A stretch of DNA of 7,639 nt. Source: Lachnospiraceae bacterium (lineage in GTDB: Bacteria > Bacillota_A > Clostridia > Lachnospirales > Lachnospiraceae). The stretch's first letter is position 1. Every line of letters begins with the position of its first letter. The DNA is taken from positions 1 to 7,639 of the forward strand of contig JAFZKM010000172.1 of NCBI GenBank assembly GCA_017553665.1. Reading direction: 5' to 3'. Both the position numbers and the translations under genes were made by a program. Below the pieces are notes generated by a model that saw nothing but the letters and a program-made list of their open reading frames with translations, did no database searches and was not told the DNA's origin. Of the stretch, positions 1 to 6,235 are shown in pieces.

Positions 1-9
1 AAAACATAA

Positions 10-105
10 GTGTCAGAGTAGAAACGACGCGTTAAGTGCCTCCGGATGGGAAGTCGCCGGCGGACGAAGGCTTAAGCCGCGGTGTCGTTTCGCATCCGCT
101 GTCAC
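10..105 (+). promoter_or_regulatory. Tetrahydrofolate (THF) riboswitch aptamer
   Basis: This is the ligand-binding part of the folT mRNA leader. Blocks match the folT-type THF riboswitch as I recall it: AGTAG (17-21), GCGTTAAGTG (29-38), ATGGGAAGTCG (46-56), CGCGGTG (78-84) and GCATCCGCT (92-100). Helices can be drawn. P1 pairs 10-16 with 99-105, with one U-U mismatch at 13/102. P2 pairs 22-28 with 84-90 perfectly over seven base pairs. P3 pairs 39-45 with 57-63 with one mismatch. A small hairpin, GGC-TTAA-GCC, lies at 69-78. In the known family, reduced folates bind here and lower expression of folate transport or synthesis genes. The two genes downstream are a folate S component and folC, which fits. 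The assignment rests on motif recall plus drawn pairing, not a covariance search. Confidence 0.93.
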
Positions 106-138
106 CAAACAGAGTATTATGCTCCTATCAGTGACGGC
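98..138 (+). promoter_or_regulatory. Predicted antiterminator helix of the THF riboswitch
   Basis: Bases 98-105 (GCTGTCAC), of which 99-105 form the 3' strand of aptamer helix P1, can pair with 131-138 (GTGACGGC). This gives eight base pairs including one U-G wobble. The partner segment includes the first three bases (136-138) of the downstream terminator arm. P1 and the terminator could therefore coexist when ligand is bound, whereas this helix would break both when ligand is absent. That is the usual logic of a genetic OFF switch. The pairing is visible in the sequence; the regulatory role is inferred. Confidence 0.65.
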
Positions 139-171
139 TCCTCTACAGTCTCACCGAAAGGAGCTTTTTTT
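136..171 (+). terminator. Riboswitch terminator that also masks the folT RBS
   Basis: GGCTCCT (136-142) pairs with AGGAGCT (159-165) over seven positions, six Watson-Crick and one G-U. The loop is 16 bases, and a run of seven T follows (165-171). The folT start codon follows the T-run directly at 172. The ribosome binding site GGAG (160-163) lies inside the 3' arm, so this stem could stop transcription, hide the ribosome binding site, or both. A second GCTCCT copy at 121-126 could pair with the same 3' arm. Confidence 0.75.
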
Positions 172-756
172 ATGGAACACAACAGACATTTCACGGTAAT
201 CCAGCTGGTCATCGACGCGATGCTCTGCGCAGTATGCGCGGTCCTCGGTTATCTCGCGATCGACCTTACCAGCATCAAGATCACCTTCGAGAGCCTCCCG
301 ATCCTGATCGCGGCCCTTCTGTTCGGGCCGATCGACGGCATCACTGTCGGCGCTGTCGGAACGCTCATCTACCAGTATCTCCGTTACGGCTTTACCGCAA
401 CGACCTTCCTGTGGATGCTTCCCTACATCGTGCTCGGCTTTATCGCGGGCTTCTACGCGAAGAAGAAGAACTTCCGCCTAAGCGCGACCGAGCTCGGAGT
501 TCTCACGGTCGTATGCGAGCTGGTCGTTACTTTGCTCAATACGCTCGTCATCCTGATCGACAGCAAGATCTACGGCTGGTATTATCCCACCCTCATCACG
601 GGTTCGCTCGTGATCAGGCTTATCGTCTGCATCGCCAAGGCGATCGCGTTCGGCGTGATCCTCTACCCTCTGCTCACGGCGATCAGAAGGAACGGCGGGA
701 TCAAATTACCGGCGGAGCATTCCCATCCCGCCAAACAGGAGGTATCTGAGAAATGA
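172..756 (+). CDS. folT: ECF transporter S component, folate family (FolT-like)
   Basis: This is an integral membrane substrate-binding subunit of an energy-coupling factor (ECF) vitamin transporter, 194 residues. It would capture folate outside the cell and import it together with the shared EcfT membrane protein and EcfA/EcfA' ATPases, none of which are encoded here. About five or six hydrophobic helices are visible, roughly at residues 9-30, 42-66, 75-95, 107-130 and 143-171. The segment LPILIAALLFGPIDG (42-56) resembles the LP...FGP..G signature of S components. The charged tail (172-194) is probably cytoplasmic. I chose the ATG at 172 because AAAGGAG (157-163) sits eight bases upstream. 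An upstream GTG at 82 is in frame but would start translation inside the riboswitch and has no ribosome binding site. The stop overlaps the folC start (ATGA). Folate specificity is inferred from the THF riboswitch and folC; another vitamin is possible but less likely. Confidence 0.88.
   Translation: MEHNRHFTVIQLVIDAMLCAVCAVLGYLAIDLTSIKITFESLPILIAALLFGPIDGITVGAVGTLIYQYLRYGFTATTFLWMLPYIVLGFIAGFYAKKKNFRLSATELGVLTVVCELVVTLLNTLVILIDSKIYGWYYPTLITGSLVIRLIVCIAKAIAFGVILYPLLTAIRRNGGIKLPAEHSHPAKQEVSEK
737..742 (+). promoter_or_regulatory. folC ribosome binding site inside folT
   Basis: AGGAGG lies ten bases before the folC ATG at 753 and within the last codons of folT. With the ATGA start-stop overlap, it points to translational coupling of the two genes. 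Confidence 0.8.
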
Positions 757-2012
757 ACGCAAAAGAAGCTATCTCATATATAGAGAATTTCACCTGGAGC
801 ACCACGAAGCTCGGGCTCGAGCGCACCAGCGAGCTGCTCTCGATGCTCGGCGATCCGCAGAAAAAGCTGAAATTCGTGCATGTGACCGGAAGCAACGGCA
901 AAGGCAGTACCTGCGCAATTCTCGATTCGATCCTTCGAAAAGCCGGATACCGTGTAGGACTTTACACTTCGCCTTATCTTGTCCGCTTCAATGAGCGCAT
1001 CAAGGTAAACGGACACGAGATCCCCGACGATACCCTTGCCTCGATCACTTCACAAGTCAGAGCCTTCGCGGACATAATGTATGATCATCCGAGCCAGTTT
1101 GAGCTCGTGACCGCCATCGCGATGGAATACTTCTACGAAATGCAGTGCGACATCGTGATCCTCGAGGTCGGAATGGGCGGCGCGCTTGACAGCACCAACG
1201 TCATCGACGCTCCCGAGGTCGCGGTATTTACGAACATCGGACTCGAACACACCGAATATCTCGGCAAAACGATAAAAGAGATCGCCGCGACAAAGGGCGG
1301 CATCATTAAGACGGGATGTGACTGCGTGGCCTATGACGGCCCTGCGGAAGCTACATCCACGCTTCGCGATATCTGCGTTGAAAAGGATGTTCCGTTCCTG
1401 CTCGTGGATTTCTCGGCGGCCGAGCCCGTCACTCACAGCTTAGACGGCCAGACTCTCCTTTATAAAGGCAGGGTCCTTTCATTCCCGCTGCTCGGAAAGC
1501 ATCAGATCCGCAATCTCTGCGTTGCGCTCGAGACCGTTCATGTCCTTAAAAAGCGCGGCTGGTGCATCCCCACGCACGCGATCGAGGAAGGCGTCGCGCA
1601 TGTCAGCTGGCCCGCGAGATTCCAGGTCCTCTCGACCGATCCGCTCTTCATCCTTGACGGCGGCCACAATCCGCAGTGCGCCGAAGCTATGGCCGATATC
1701 CTCGAAGATTATCTGCCCGGAAAGAAAGTAACGTTCATCATGGGCGTTCTCGCGGACAAGGACTATAATTCGATGCTTGACTCGGTATGCCCTCACGCCG
1801 CGCGCTTTATCTGCCTGACTCCCGAGAGTCCTCGCGCCCTTTCCGCCGCTTCGCTCGCGGAAGTTATACGTGAGCGCGGTTTTGAGACTGAGGTCTGCGA
1901 TTCGGTTGCCGAAGCCTATGATAAGGCAAAAGAAAAAACCGAACCCATAGTAGCGTTCGGTTCTCTGTATATGTCAGGTGCTGTTCTCAGATACTTTGAT
2001 AACCGTCATTGA
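753..2012 (+). CDS. folC: Bifunctional folylpolyglutamate synthase / dihydrofolate synthase
   Basis: This is a cytoplasmic ATP-dependent ligase of the Mur-ligase-like fold, 419 residues, a normal length for the family. It adds glutamate to folates, and often to dihydropteroate, which keeps the cofactor in the cell. Visible motifs in order are the P-loop TGSNGKGS (45-52), RFNERIKVNG (78-87), LEVGMGGALDSTN (137-149), NIGLEHTEYLG (161-171), and ATKGGIIK (179-186), which holds the conserved lysine region. In the C-terminal domain are LDGGHNP (301-307; usually DGAHNP) and FGSLYMSGAVL (402-412). The start is fixed by AGGAGG ten bases upstream and by the ATGA overlap with folT. The gene shares the folT transcript and so should be under the THF riboswitch. 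It ends 7 bases inside the convergent diguanylate cyclase gene. Whether it also has dihydrofolate synthase activity cannot be read from the sequence; no other folate synthesis gene is in view. Confidence 0.96.
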   Translation: MNAKEAISYIENFTWSTTKLGLERTSELLSMLGDPQKKLKFVHVTGSNGKGSTCAILDSILRKAGYRVGLYTSPYLVRFNERIKVNGHEIPDDTLASITSQVRAFADIMYDHPSQFELVTAIAMEYFYEMQCDIVILEVGMGGALDSTNVIDAPEVAVFTNIGLEHTEYLGKTIKEIAATKGGIIKTGCDCVAYDGPAEATSTLRDICVEKDVPFLLVDFSAAEPVTHSLDGQTLLYKGRVLSFPLLGKHQIRNLCVALETVHVLKKRGWCIPTHAIEEGVAHVSWPARFQVLSTDPLFILDGGHNPQCAEAMADILEDYLPGKKVTFIMGVLADKDYNSMLDSVCPHAARFICLTPESPRALSAASLAEVIRERGFETEVCDSVAEAYDKAKEKTEPIVAFGSLYMSGAVLRYFDNRH

Positions 2013-3163
2013 CCGACCGTCTTCTTCAAAGAACTGCCGGGCTTTCCAAAAGCCCTGTGGTGATAATAGATGCAGGCTCTGCCGTTGTATTTCGCCTCGT
2101 AAAGTGATTTGTCCGCTTCCTCGCGGATCTTCTCGAAGGTAACGCCTTCAGTGACCTCCGCGCAGGCGACTCCCATGCTGACCGAAACGTAAGGATTAAA
2201 GTTCGTATCGGCGTGGGGGATCTTCAGCGAATCGATCGACTTCTTCAGGTCGAGCGCCCACTTTACGGCGAGCTTCGGCTCAATGCCCGTCAGCATAACA
2301 AGGAATTCCTCACCGCCCACTCGTGCCGCATAATCCGTGCGGCGCTTTACATTTCTGCGGATGGCTGCGGTAACCTTCCTGATGCACTCGTCACCCGCGG
2401 CATGTCCGTAGGTGTCGTTATATTTTTTGAAATTATCGATATCGATCATCATGATCGCCACATGCGACTTCTGTCTGATGCAGTAAGGCCAGATGTTCTC
2501 CGTGCGGCGGTCGAGTCCGCGGCGGTTGAGCAGCAGCGTCATCGGATCCGTCTCGGCCTCGGAAAGCGCCGAATCAAGGCGGAGCTTATAATCGAGCTTG
2601 CGGATCGTGTTCGAGTAGAGCGCGAGCGAAAGTCCGAGTCCCATGATGCCGATCGTAACCAGAGCCGTGTTCGTGGCTGCCGGGAAGCCTCTGACCCACG
2701 CGAGAATGACCGCGGGGATAAGATCGATCGCCCAGACTGCCAGAAATGCCTCGGGGCGGAGTACGGGAAGACATCCTATAACGATCATCACGATCCAGTA
2801 GAATACTATAGCGGCGGCATCCGAAGTCGCCTTAAAAGCGAAGTTGTAGAGGATCGCGGAAAATACGAAAAGATAAGCGTAACAGACCTTATCGAAAAGT
2901 TCGGTGCGGCGGGTCCTGGTCGTAAAGAGCACCGCTGCCGCGCTCAGAAGAAAGATAAAAACAGTGGTCAGAAAAGCAAGGGTCTGATACTTTCTGGGGA
3001 AGATATGGATCCCGAACAGTTTCAGGACAGCAAAAAACAGGAGCACGCCTGCTGCCCCAAAAATGTTGAAGATATAAAGCCTGCCCATGTTCAGGCGATC
3101 CGTAACGGATTTGCCCGCCTTTTTGTCAAAAAGAGGCATATCCGGGAACAAATTCTCCAGCAT
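2006..3163 (-). CDS. Membrane-bound diguanylate cyclase (GGDEF domain)
   Basis: This protein makes cyclic di-GMP from two GTP, at the cytoplasmic membrane. It has 385 residues. The N-terminal half has about six hydrophobic segments, roughly at residues 28-50, 60-82, 94-110, 115-133, 138-158 and 164-184. I do not match this sensor region to a named family such as MASE or 7TM. A short linker (185-204) leads to the GGDEF domain (about 205-370). That domain begins with DPMTLLLNRRGL (206-217), followed by DIDNFKKYND (241-250), the active-site signature GGEEF (283-287) and YVSVSMGVA (325-333). The inhibitory site RxxD (R274, D277) lies exactly five residues before GGEEF, so product feedback inhibition is expected. 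No EAL or HD-GYP phosphodiesterase domain is attached. The ATG at 3163 is preceded by GAGGGG (3174-3169) with five bases of spacing. The gene is divergent from the coiled-coil gene and convergent with folC. Confidence 0.94.
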   Translation of the reverse strand: MLENLFPDMPLFDKKAGKSVTDRLNMGRLYIFNIFGAAGVLLFFAVLKLFGIHIFPRKYQTLAFLTTVFIFLLSAAAVLFTTRTRRTELFDKVCYAYLFVFSAILYNFAFKATSDAAAIVFYWIVMIVIGCLPVLRPEAFLAVWAIDLIPAVILAWVRGFPAATNTALVTIGIMGLGLSLALYSNTIRKLDYKLRLDSALSEAETDPMTLLLNRRGLDRRTENIWPYCIRQKSHVAIMMIDIDNFKKYNDTYGHAAGDECIRKVTAAIRRNVKRRTDYAARVGGEEFLVMLTGIEPKLAVKWALDLKKSIDSLKIPHADTNFNPYVSVSMGVACAEVTEGVTFEKIREEADKSLYEAKYNGRACIYYHHRAFGKPGSSLKKTVGQ

Positions 3164-3201
3164 GTCGACCCCTCTGCCGATCCAAAAAATACACTGAAAT
3201 C

Positions 3202-3230
3202 AGTATAGCAAAAGCGGCCCCAAACCGCAA
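3202..3230 (-). promoter_or_regulatory. Sigma-A-type promoter of the diguanylate cyclase gene
   Basis: Read on the - strand: -35 TTGCGG (3230-3225), a 17-base spacer, then -10 TATACT (3207-3202) with an upstream TG giving an extended -10 (TGCTATACT). The leader to the start codon is about 30 bases. A small dyad, ACTGA-AA-TCAGT (3193-3204), overlaps the -10 and the likely start site. Confidence 0.65.
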
Positions 3231-3237
3231 GAACTAT

Positions 3238-3266
3238 TTGATTTTATACAATATCTGGTATAAGAT
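3238..3266 (+). promoter_or_regulatory. Probable promoter of the coiled-coil gene
   Basis: A -35-like TTGATT (3238-3243) is followed by TGGTATAAG, an extended -10 with TATAAG at 3259-3264 (15-base spacer). TAAGAT at 3261-3266 is an alternative -10 with a 17-base spacer. A dyad, TTATAC-N8-GTATAA (3244-3263), overlaps it. The promoter is back to back with the diguanylate cyclase promoter; their -35 boxes are seven bases apart. Confidence 0.45.
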
Positions 3267-3310
3267 TATTATGACAGCGTCTATACATAGTTGTTTGGAG
3301 GTTTTTCCGT

Positions 3311-4210
3311 ATGCCTGACAGAATTGAAGAGATTTTAAAAGAAATACATGTGATGTTTGCCAAATGCGAAGCTTACGGCAATTCTCCGGATCTCGTCATT
3401 ATTTCGAAGTCGGAGCTCTTTGAGCTGCTCGAAAAGCTCAACGAGGGCATCGACGATGTGCTCGACCAGTATGAGGCCACCACCCGCAGCCGCGAACGCG
3501 CCCGTATCGAGCAGGATAAGCAGGCGGCGGAGACCGTTGCCCGCGCAAAGCTTGAGGCGGATGATGTTCACGCCGCGGCTTCGCTCTACACGGATACCAT
3601 GCTCGAGGACCTTAAGCAGATCCTTGAGGCGACAAAGAGCCGCGTAAAGGACGACATGCTCGATCTGCTCGCGAACATCGAGCTTCAGGAAGAAGTCCTC
3701 GACCGCAACAAGGAAAGCGTAAAAGAAGGCCTCGCAGAGCTCCATGACAGCGAGATGTACCTGAACGCCCTTACACAGCTCCGCAAAAAAGCCGAAGAAA
3801 AGCGCAAGTTCGGCGATCAGGCAGAGCTTCTCGCGCATCAGGAAGAGAACATTTTCGAGGAACAGGATAAGGAAAAGCAGGCTCAGAAGCTGGAGATCAG
3901 GATCGACAAGCCCGGTGAGAATACCGGCGTGACTTACTCCACGAGATTCAACAGGAACAAGAAGAAAAAGAAAAAGACCGGCAAAGGAAGCTCCGACGCG
4001 GTCCATGACGGAACTGACGGCGAGCCCGAGGGCTTAAAGGCCGATTCCGACCATATTCCCGGCACCGAATACAGTGCCGACGATTTCGACCTCGACAGGG
4101 AGTATGAGGAATGGAAGGCCGCGGAAGAGGGCGAAGACCTCGACCGCGAATCTGAGAAAAAAGGCTTCGGATCGATGCTCAAATCCCTCTTCGGAAAAAG
4201 CGACGAATAA
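3311..4210 (+). CDS. Charged coiled-coil protein of unknown function
   Basis: This 299-residue soluble protein has no signal peptide or membrane segment, and I cannot give it a firm function. Residues 1-55 form a helical head, with ISKSELFELLEKLNEGIDDV (31-50) resembling the start of DivIVA-like or ATP-synthase-b/V-type-subunit-H-like proteins found in Clostridia. Residues 56-110 and 115-195 are long, Ala/Glu/Lys/Arg-rich helices typical of coiled coils. A basic patch follows, NRNKKKKKKTGKG (214-226), then an acidic, probably disordered stretch (230-280). The last residues, GFGSMLKSLFGKSDE (285-299), could form an amphipathic helix that touches the membrane. The ATG at 3311 has GGAGG (3297-3301) nine bases upstream. 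The gene is monocistronic: its own promoter region, and a terminator directly after the stop. A role in division, cell-shape scaffolding or membrane-associated assembly is a guess from composition only. Confidence 0.85.
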   Translation: MPDRIEEILKEIHVMFAKCEAYGNSPDLVIISKSELFELLEKLNEGIDDVLDQYEATTRSRERARIEQDKQAAETVARAKLEADDVHAAASLYTDTMLEDLKQILEATKSRVKDDMLDLLANIELQEEVLDRNKESVKEGLAELHDSEMYLNALTQLRKKAEEKRKFGDQAELLAHQEENIFEEQDKEKQAQKLEIRIDKPGENTGVTYSTRFNRNKKKKKKTGKGSSDAVHDGTDGEPEGLKADSDHIPGTEYSADDFDLDREYEEWKAAEEGEDLDRESEKKGFGSMLKSLFGKSDE

Positions 4211-4246
4211 AAAAAGTGCCTGTCACCGCGGTGACAGGCTTTTTTT
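4211..4246. terminator. Bidirectional intrinsic terminator
   Basis: A perfect 22-base palindrome at 4218-4239 has arms GCCTGTCACC and GGTGACAGGC around a GC centre. It has seven T on its right (4240-4246) and an A-tract on its left (4211-4215, continuing the A's of the stop codon). It can therefore end transcription of the coiled-coil gene on the + strand and of the response regulator operon on the - strand, whose stop is at 4258. Confidence 0.92.
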
Positions 4247-4257
4247 CATACCGGTTA

Positions 4258-4950
4258 TCATACCTTGAATCTGTATCCCACGCCCCAGATGGTTTCTATA
4301 TACTGAGGGTTCGAGGTGTCCGCTTCGATCTTTTCGCGGATCTTTTTGATGTGGACGGTAACGGTCGCGATATCGCCGATGGATTCCATATCCCAGATCT
4401 CGCGGAACAGCTCGTCCTTTGTATATACATGGTTCGGGTTCGAAGCCAGGAATGTGAGAAGGTCGAATTCCTTCGTGGTAAAAGGCTTCTCCTCGCCGTT
4501 GACGAATACTCTTCTCGCGGTCTTGTCAATGCGGATACCCCTGATCTCAATGACTGCGTTCTCTTTGACGGGACTTCCGAGCAGGCGCTCATACCTCGCA
4601 AGATGCGCCTTAACGCGCGCCACGAGCTCGCTGGGGCTGAAGGGCTTTGTCATGTAATCGTCAGCGCCGAGTCCGAGTCCGCGTATCTTGTCGATATCAT
4701 CCTTGCGTGCCGAAACCATCAGGATCGGCACATCTTTTTTCTCTCTTACCTGCCTGCAGATCTCGAAGCCGTCCGTTCCGGGCAGCATCAGATCGAGCAC
4801 GATCAGGCTGTAGTCCTGTCCGAGCGCCATCTCAAGGCCCTTGCTTCCGTTGGGCTCGATATCCACTTCAAATTCCGAGAGCTCCAGATAATCCTTTTCA
4901 AGCTCCGCGATCTCTATCTCATCTTCAATGATCAGTATCTTTTTCTTCAT
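4258..4950 (-). CDS. OmpR/PhoB-family response regulator
   Basis: This is a DNA-binding transcription factor controlled by phosphorylation, 230 residues, the usual length. The receiver domain covers about residues 3-115, with acidic pocket D10/E11, phospho-acceptor D53 in VLDLMLPGTDGF (51-62), S80 and K102 (TKPF). A winged-helix effector domain covers about 134-229, with FTTKEFDLLTFLASNPNHVY (157-176), the VTVHIKKIREKI recognition region (197-208) and the end IWGVGYRFKV (221-230). I chose the ATG at 4950: GAGAGG lies seven bases upstream and the protein then begins MKKKILIIEDE, as is typical. A longer in-frame reading to 5034 would overlap the end of the kinase gene. It lies two bases after the kinase stop, so the pair is co-transcribed and probably translationally coupled. 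The target genes are unknown; autoregulation is common in the family. Confidence 0.96.
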   Translation of the reverse strand: MKKKILIIEDEIEIAELEKDYLELSEFEVDIEPNGSKGLEMALGQDYSLIVLDLMLPGTDGFEICRQVREKKDVPILMVSARKDDIDKIRGLGLGADDYMTKPFSPSELVARVKAHLARYERLLGSPVKENAVIEIRGIRIDKTARRVFVNGEEKPFTTKEFDLLTFLASNPNHVYTKDELFREIWDMESIGDIATVTVHIKKIREKIEADTSNPQYIETIWGVGYRFKV

Positions 4951-4952
4951 CG

Positions 4953-6182
4953 TTATTCCTCTCTGCCGCCTTTTTCGGGCTGCGGGCCATTCTCGGGAAG
5001 CGCGCTGTATTCGGCGTCTTCCACCTCTTCGCAAATCGTATTGTTCTCTGTGTAGATTGGGAGCGTAAAGAAGAAGGTGCTGCCCTCGCCGGGCGTACTC
5101 TCGGCTCCGACCTTTCCGCCGTGATCCTCGATGATCTTCTTTACTATCGCAAGTCCGAGACCGGAACCGCCCTTTCGTGTGCCTCTCGACGAATCCGCCC
5201 TGTAGAAGCGCTCGAAAATGTGGGCAAGATCGTTCTCATCAATGCCCGGTCCGTTATCCTCGATCTCAACCTTTACGCAGCATTTCAGCGGTATAAGACG
5301 TATTTTGATGCTTCCGCTGGGCTTGTTCATGTACTTGACAGCATTGCCGATGATATTGTTCACAACACGGCGCAGCTGCTCGGAATCGGCCTTTACAAAG
5401 GTTCCCGCGGGCACCTCGCTCGCGAATTCCATCGTAATGCCCTTAACCTCCATGTCGAGGCTCTGCTCTTCGACGCAATCGGTGAAATACGCGTTTATAT
5501 CGACCTTATCGAAATTGTACGGGATGATGTTGCTGTCGATCTTTGAGTAAAGGCTCAGCTCATCAACGAGCACCGACATGTCGGATGCCTTCGTGTAGAT
5601 CGTGCGGACGTACTTGCTTCGCTTCTCCTCGGTATCCGCGACACCGTCGATAATGCCCTCCGCGTAGCCCTTTATGGCCGTGAGCGGGGTCTTCAGGTCA
5701 TGCGAGATATTGCTTATCAGCTCTATCGTATCCTGCTCGTACTTCATCCTCGCGTCGATCTGCTCCTTCAGCCTCACGCGCATCTCCTCGAACTCCTCAC
5801 AGAGCTGTCCGAGCTCATCATCCGGGTTGCCCGAGATCGTAAAGTCCAGATTGCCCTGCTTCATGTTCGCCGTCGCCATCCTGAGCACGTTCAGCGGCCT
5901 GATAAGGCTCCTGTAAAGCCATACGACGGTAATGAAGGCTGTGAGCAAAATGATCAGCCCGATCAGGACGATCGTCTGCCGCACCGGCAGTTCCATGCGC
6001 GGCGCCGACGGGCCGCTGCGGACAACATAATATATCGTCTCTCCGTCCTCGGTCGACATCGGTCCCTTTTCGAGATTTCTGTAATTAAAGCCCAGGACCG
6101 CCGCGGTTACAGTACCGGCCAGCAATATGGGCACCAGTATGATGATGGCGAAGGCCACCAGAAGTCTTTTCTTTAAGCCCAT
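4953..6182 (-). CDS. Membrane sensor histidine kinase
   Basis: This is the sensor partner of the adjacent response regulator, 409 residues. TM1 is about 8-32. A short outside loop (about 33-69) follows, then TM2 (70-91), a HAMP linker (about 92-144) and the dimerisation/phosphotransfer domain with H161 in SNISHDLKTPLTAIKGYAEG (157-176). The ATPase domain carries N-box NNIIGNAVKY (275-284), G1 EDNGPGI (308-314), F-box FERFYRAD (323-330) and G2 GGSGLGLAIVKKI (338-350). All catalytic elements are present. The tail after about 378 is acidic and not conserved in type. I chose the ATG at 6182 because AAAGGAG (6198-6192) lies nine bases upstream; an in-frame TTG at 6203 has no such site. The outside loop of only about 37 residues cannot hold a full sensor domain, so the signal may be sensed in or near the membrane or through a partner. 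Confidence 0.96.
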   Translation of the reverse strand: MGLKKRLLVAFAIIILVPILLAGTVTAAVLGFNYRNLEKGPMSTEDGETIYYVVRSGPSAPRMELPVRQTIVLIGLIILLTAFITVVWLYRSLIRPLNVLRMATANMKQGNLDFTISGNPDDELGQLCEEFEEMRVRLKEQIDARMKYEQDTIELISNISHDLKTPLTAIKGYAEGIIDGVADTEEKRSKYVRTIYTKASDMSVLVDELSLYSKIDSNIIPYNFDKVDINAYFTDCVEEQSLDMEVKGITMEFASEVPAGTFVKADSEQLRRVVNNIIGNAVKYMNKPSGSIKIRLIPLKCCVKVEIEDNGPGIDENDLAHIFERFYRADSSRGTRKGGSGLGLAIVKKIIEDHGGKVGAESTPGEGSTFFFTLPIYTENNTICEEVEDAEYSALPENGPQPEKGGREE

Positions 6183-6206
6183 GAAATGATGCTCCTTTAT
6201 CAAGTT

Positions 6207-6235
6207 AATGCTAACACAGACGCATTTTCAAGTCC
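6207..6235 (-). promoter_or_regulatory. Weak candidate promoter of the kinase-regulator operon
   Basis: On the - strand, TTGAAA (6235-6230) lies 17 bases from TTAACT (6212-6207). The -35 is good; the -10 matches the consensus at only three of six positions. It would give a very short leader. The inverted repeat TAACAC/GTGTTA (6212-6217 and 6245-6250) flanks it. This is the best candidate I see between the terminator at 6289-6320 and the kinase start, but it is not strong. Confidence 0.25.

Noticed and set aside
82..171. N-terminal extension of folT from a GTG at 82
   Set aside because: It would begin inside the riboswitch aptamer, has no ribosome binding site, and translates the terminator stem. 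ATG at 172 has a well-placed AAAGGAG.
2213..3208. 331-codon open frame on the + strand opposite the diguanylate cyclase
   Set aside because: It has no recognisable domain, is rich in Arg/His/Asp/Gly as expected of an antisense shadow, and lies fully opposite a clear GGDEF gene.
3214..3228. Short GCGG/CCGC hairpin in the divergent promoter region as a terminator
   Set aside because: Only four base pairs, with a weak U-run, and it lies in the spacer of a good promoter.
3335..4006. 223-codon - strand frame opposite the coiled-coil gene
   Set aside because: A Leu/Phe/Val-rich antisense translation of Glu/Lys codons; the + strand frame has a promoter, ribosome binding site and terminator.
4951..5034. 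28-residue extension of the response regulator
   Set aside because: It is an Arg-rich reading of the end of the kinase gene in another frame. The family start MKKKILIIEDE at 4950 has its own ribosome binding site.
4216..5055. 279-codon open frame on the + strand opposite the response regulator
   Set aside because: It begins within the bidirectional terminator and is antisense to a response regulator with all its key residues intact.
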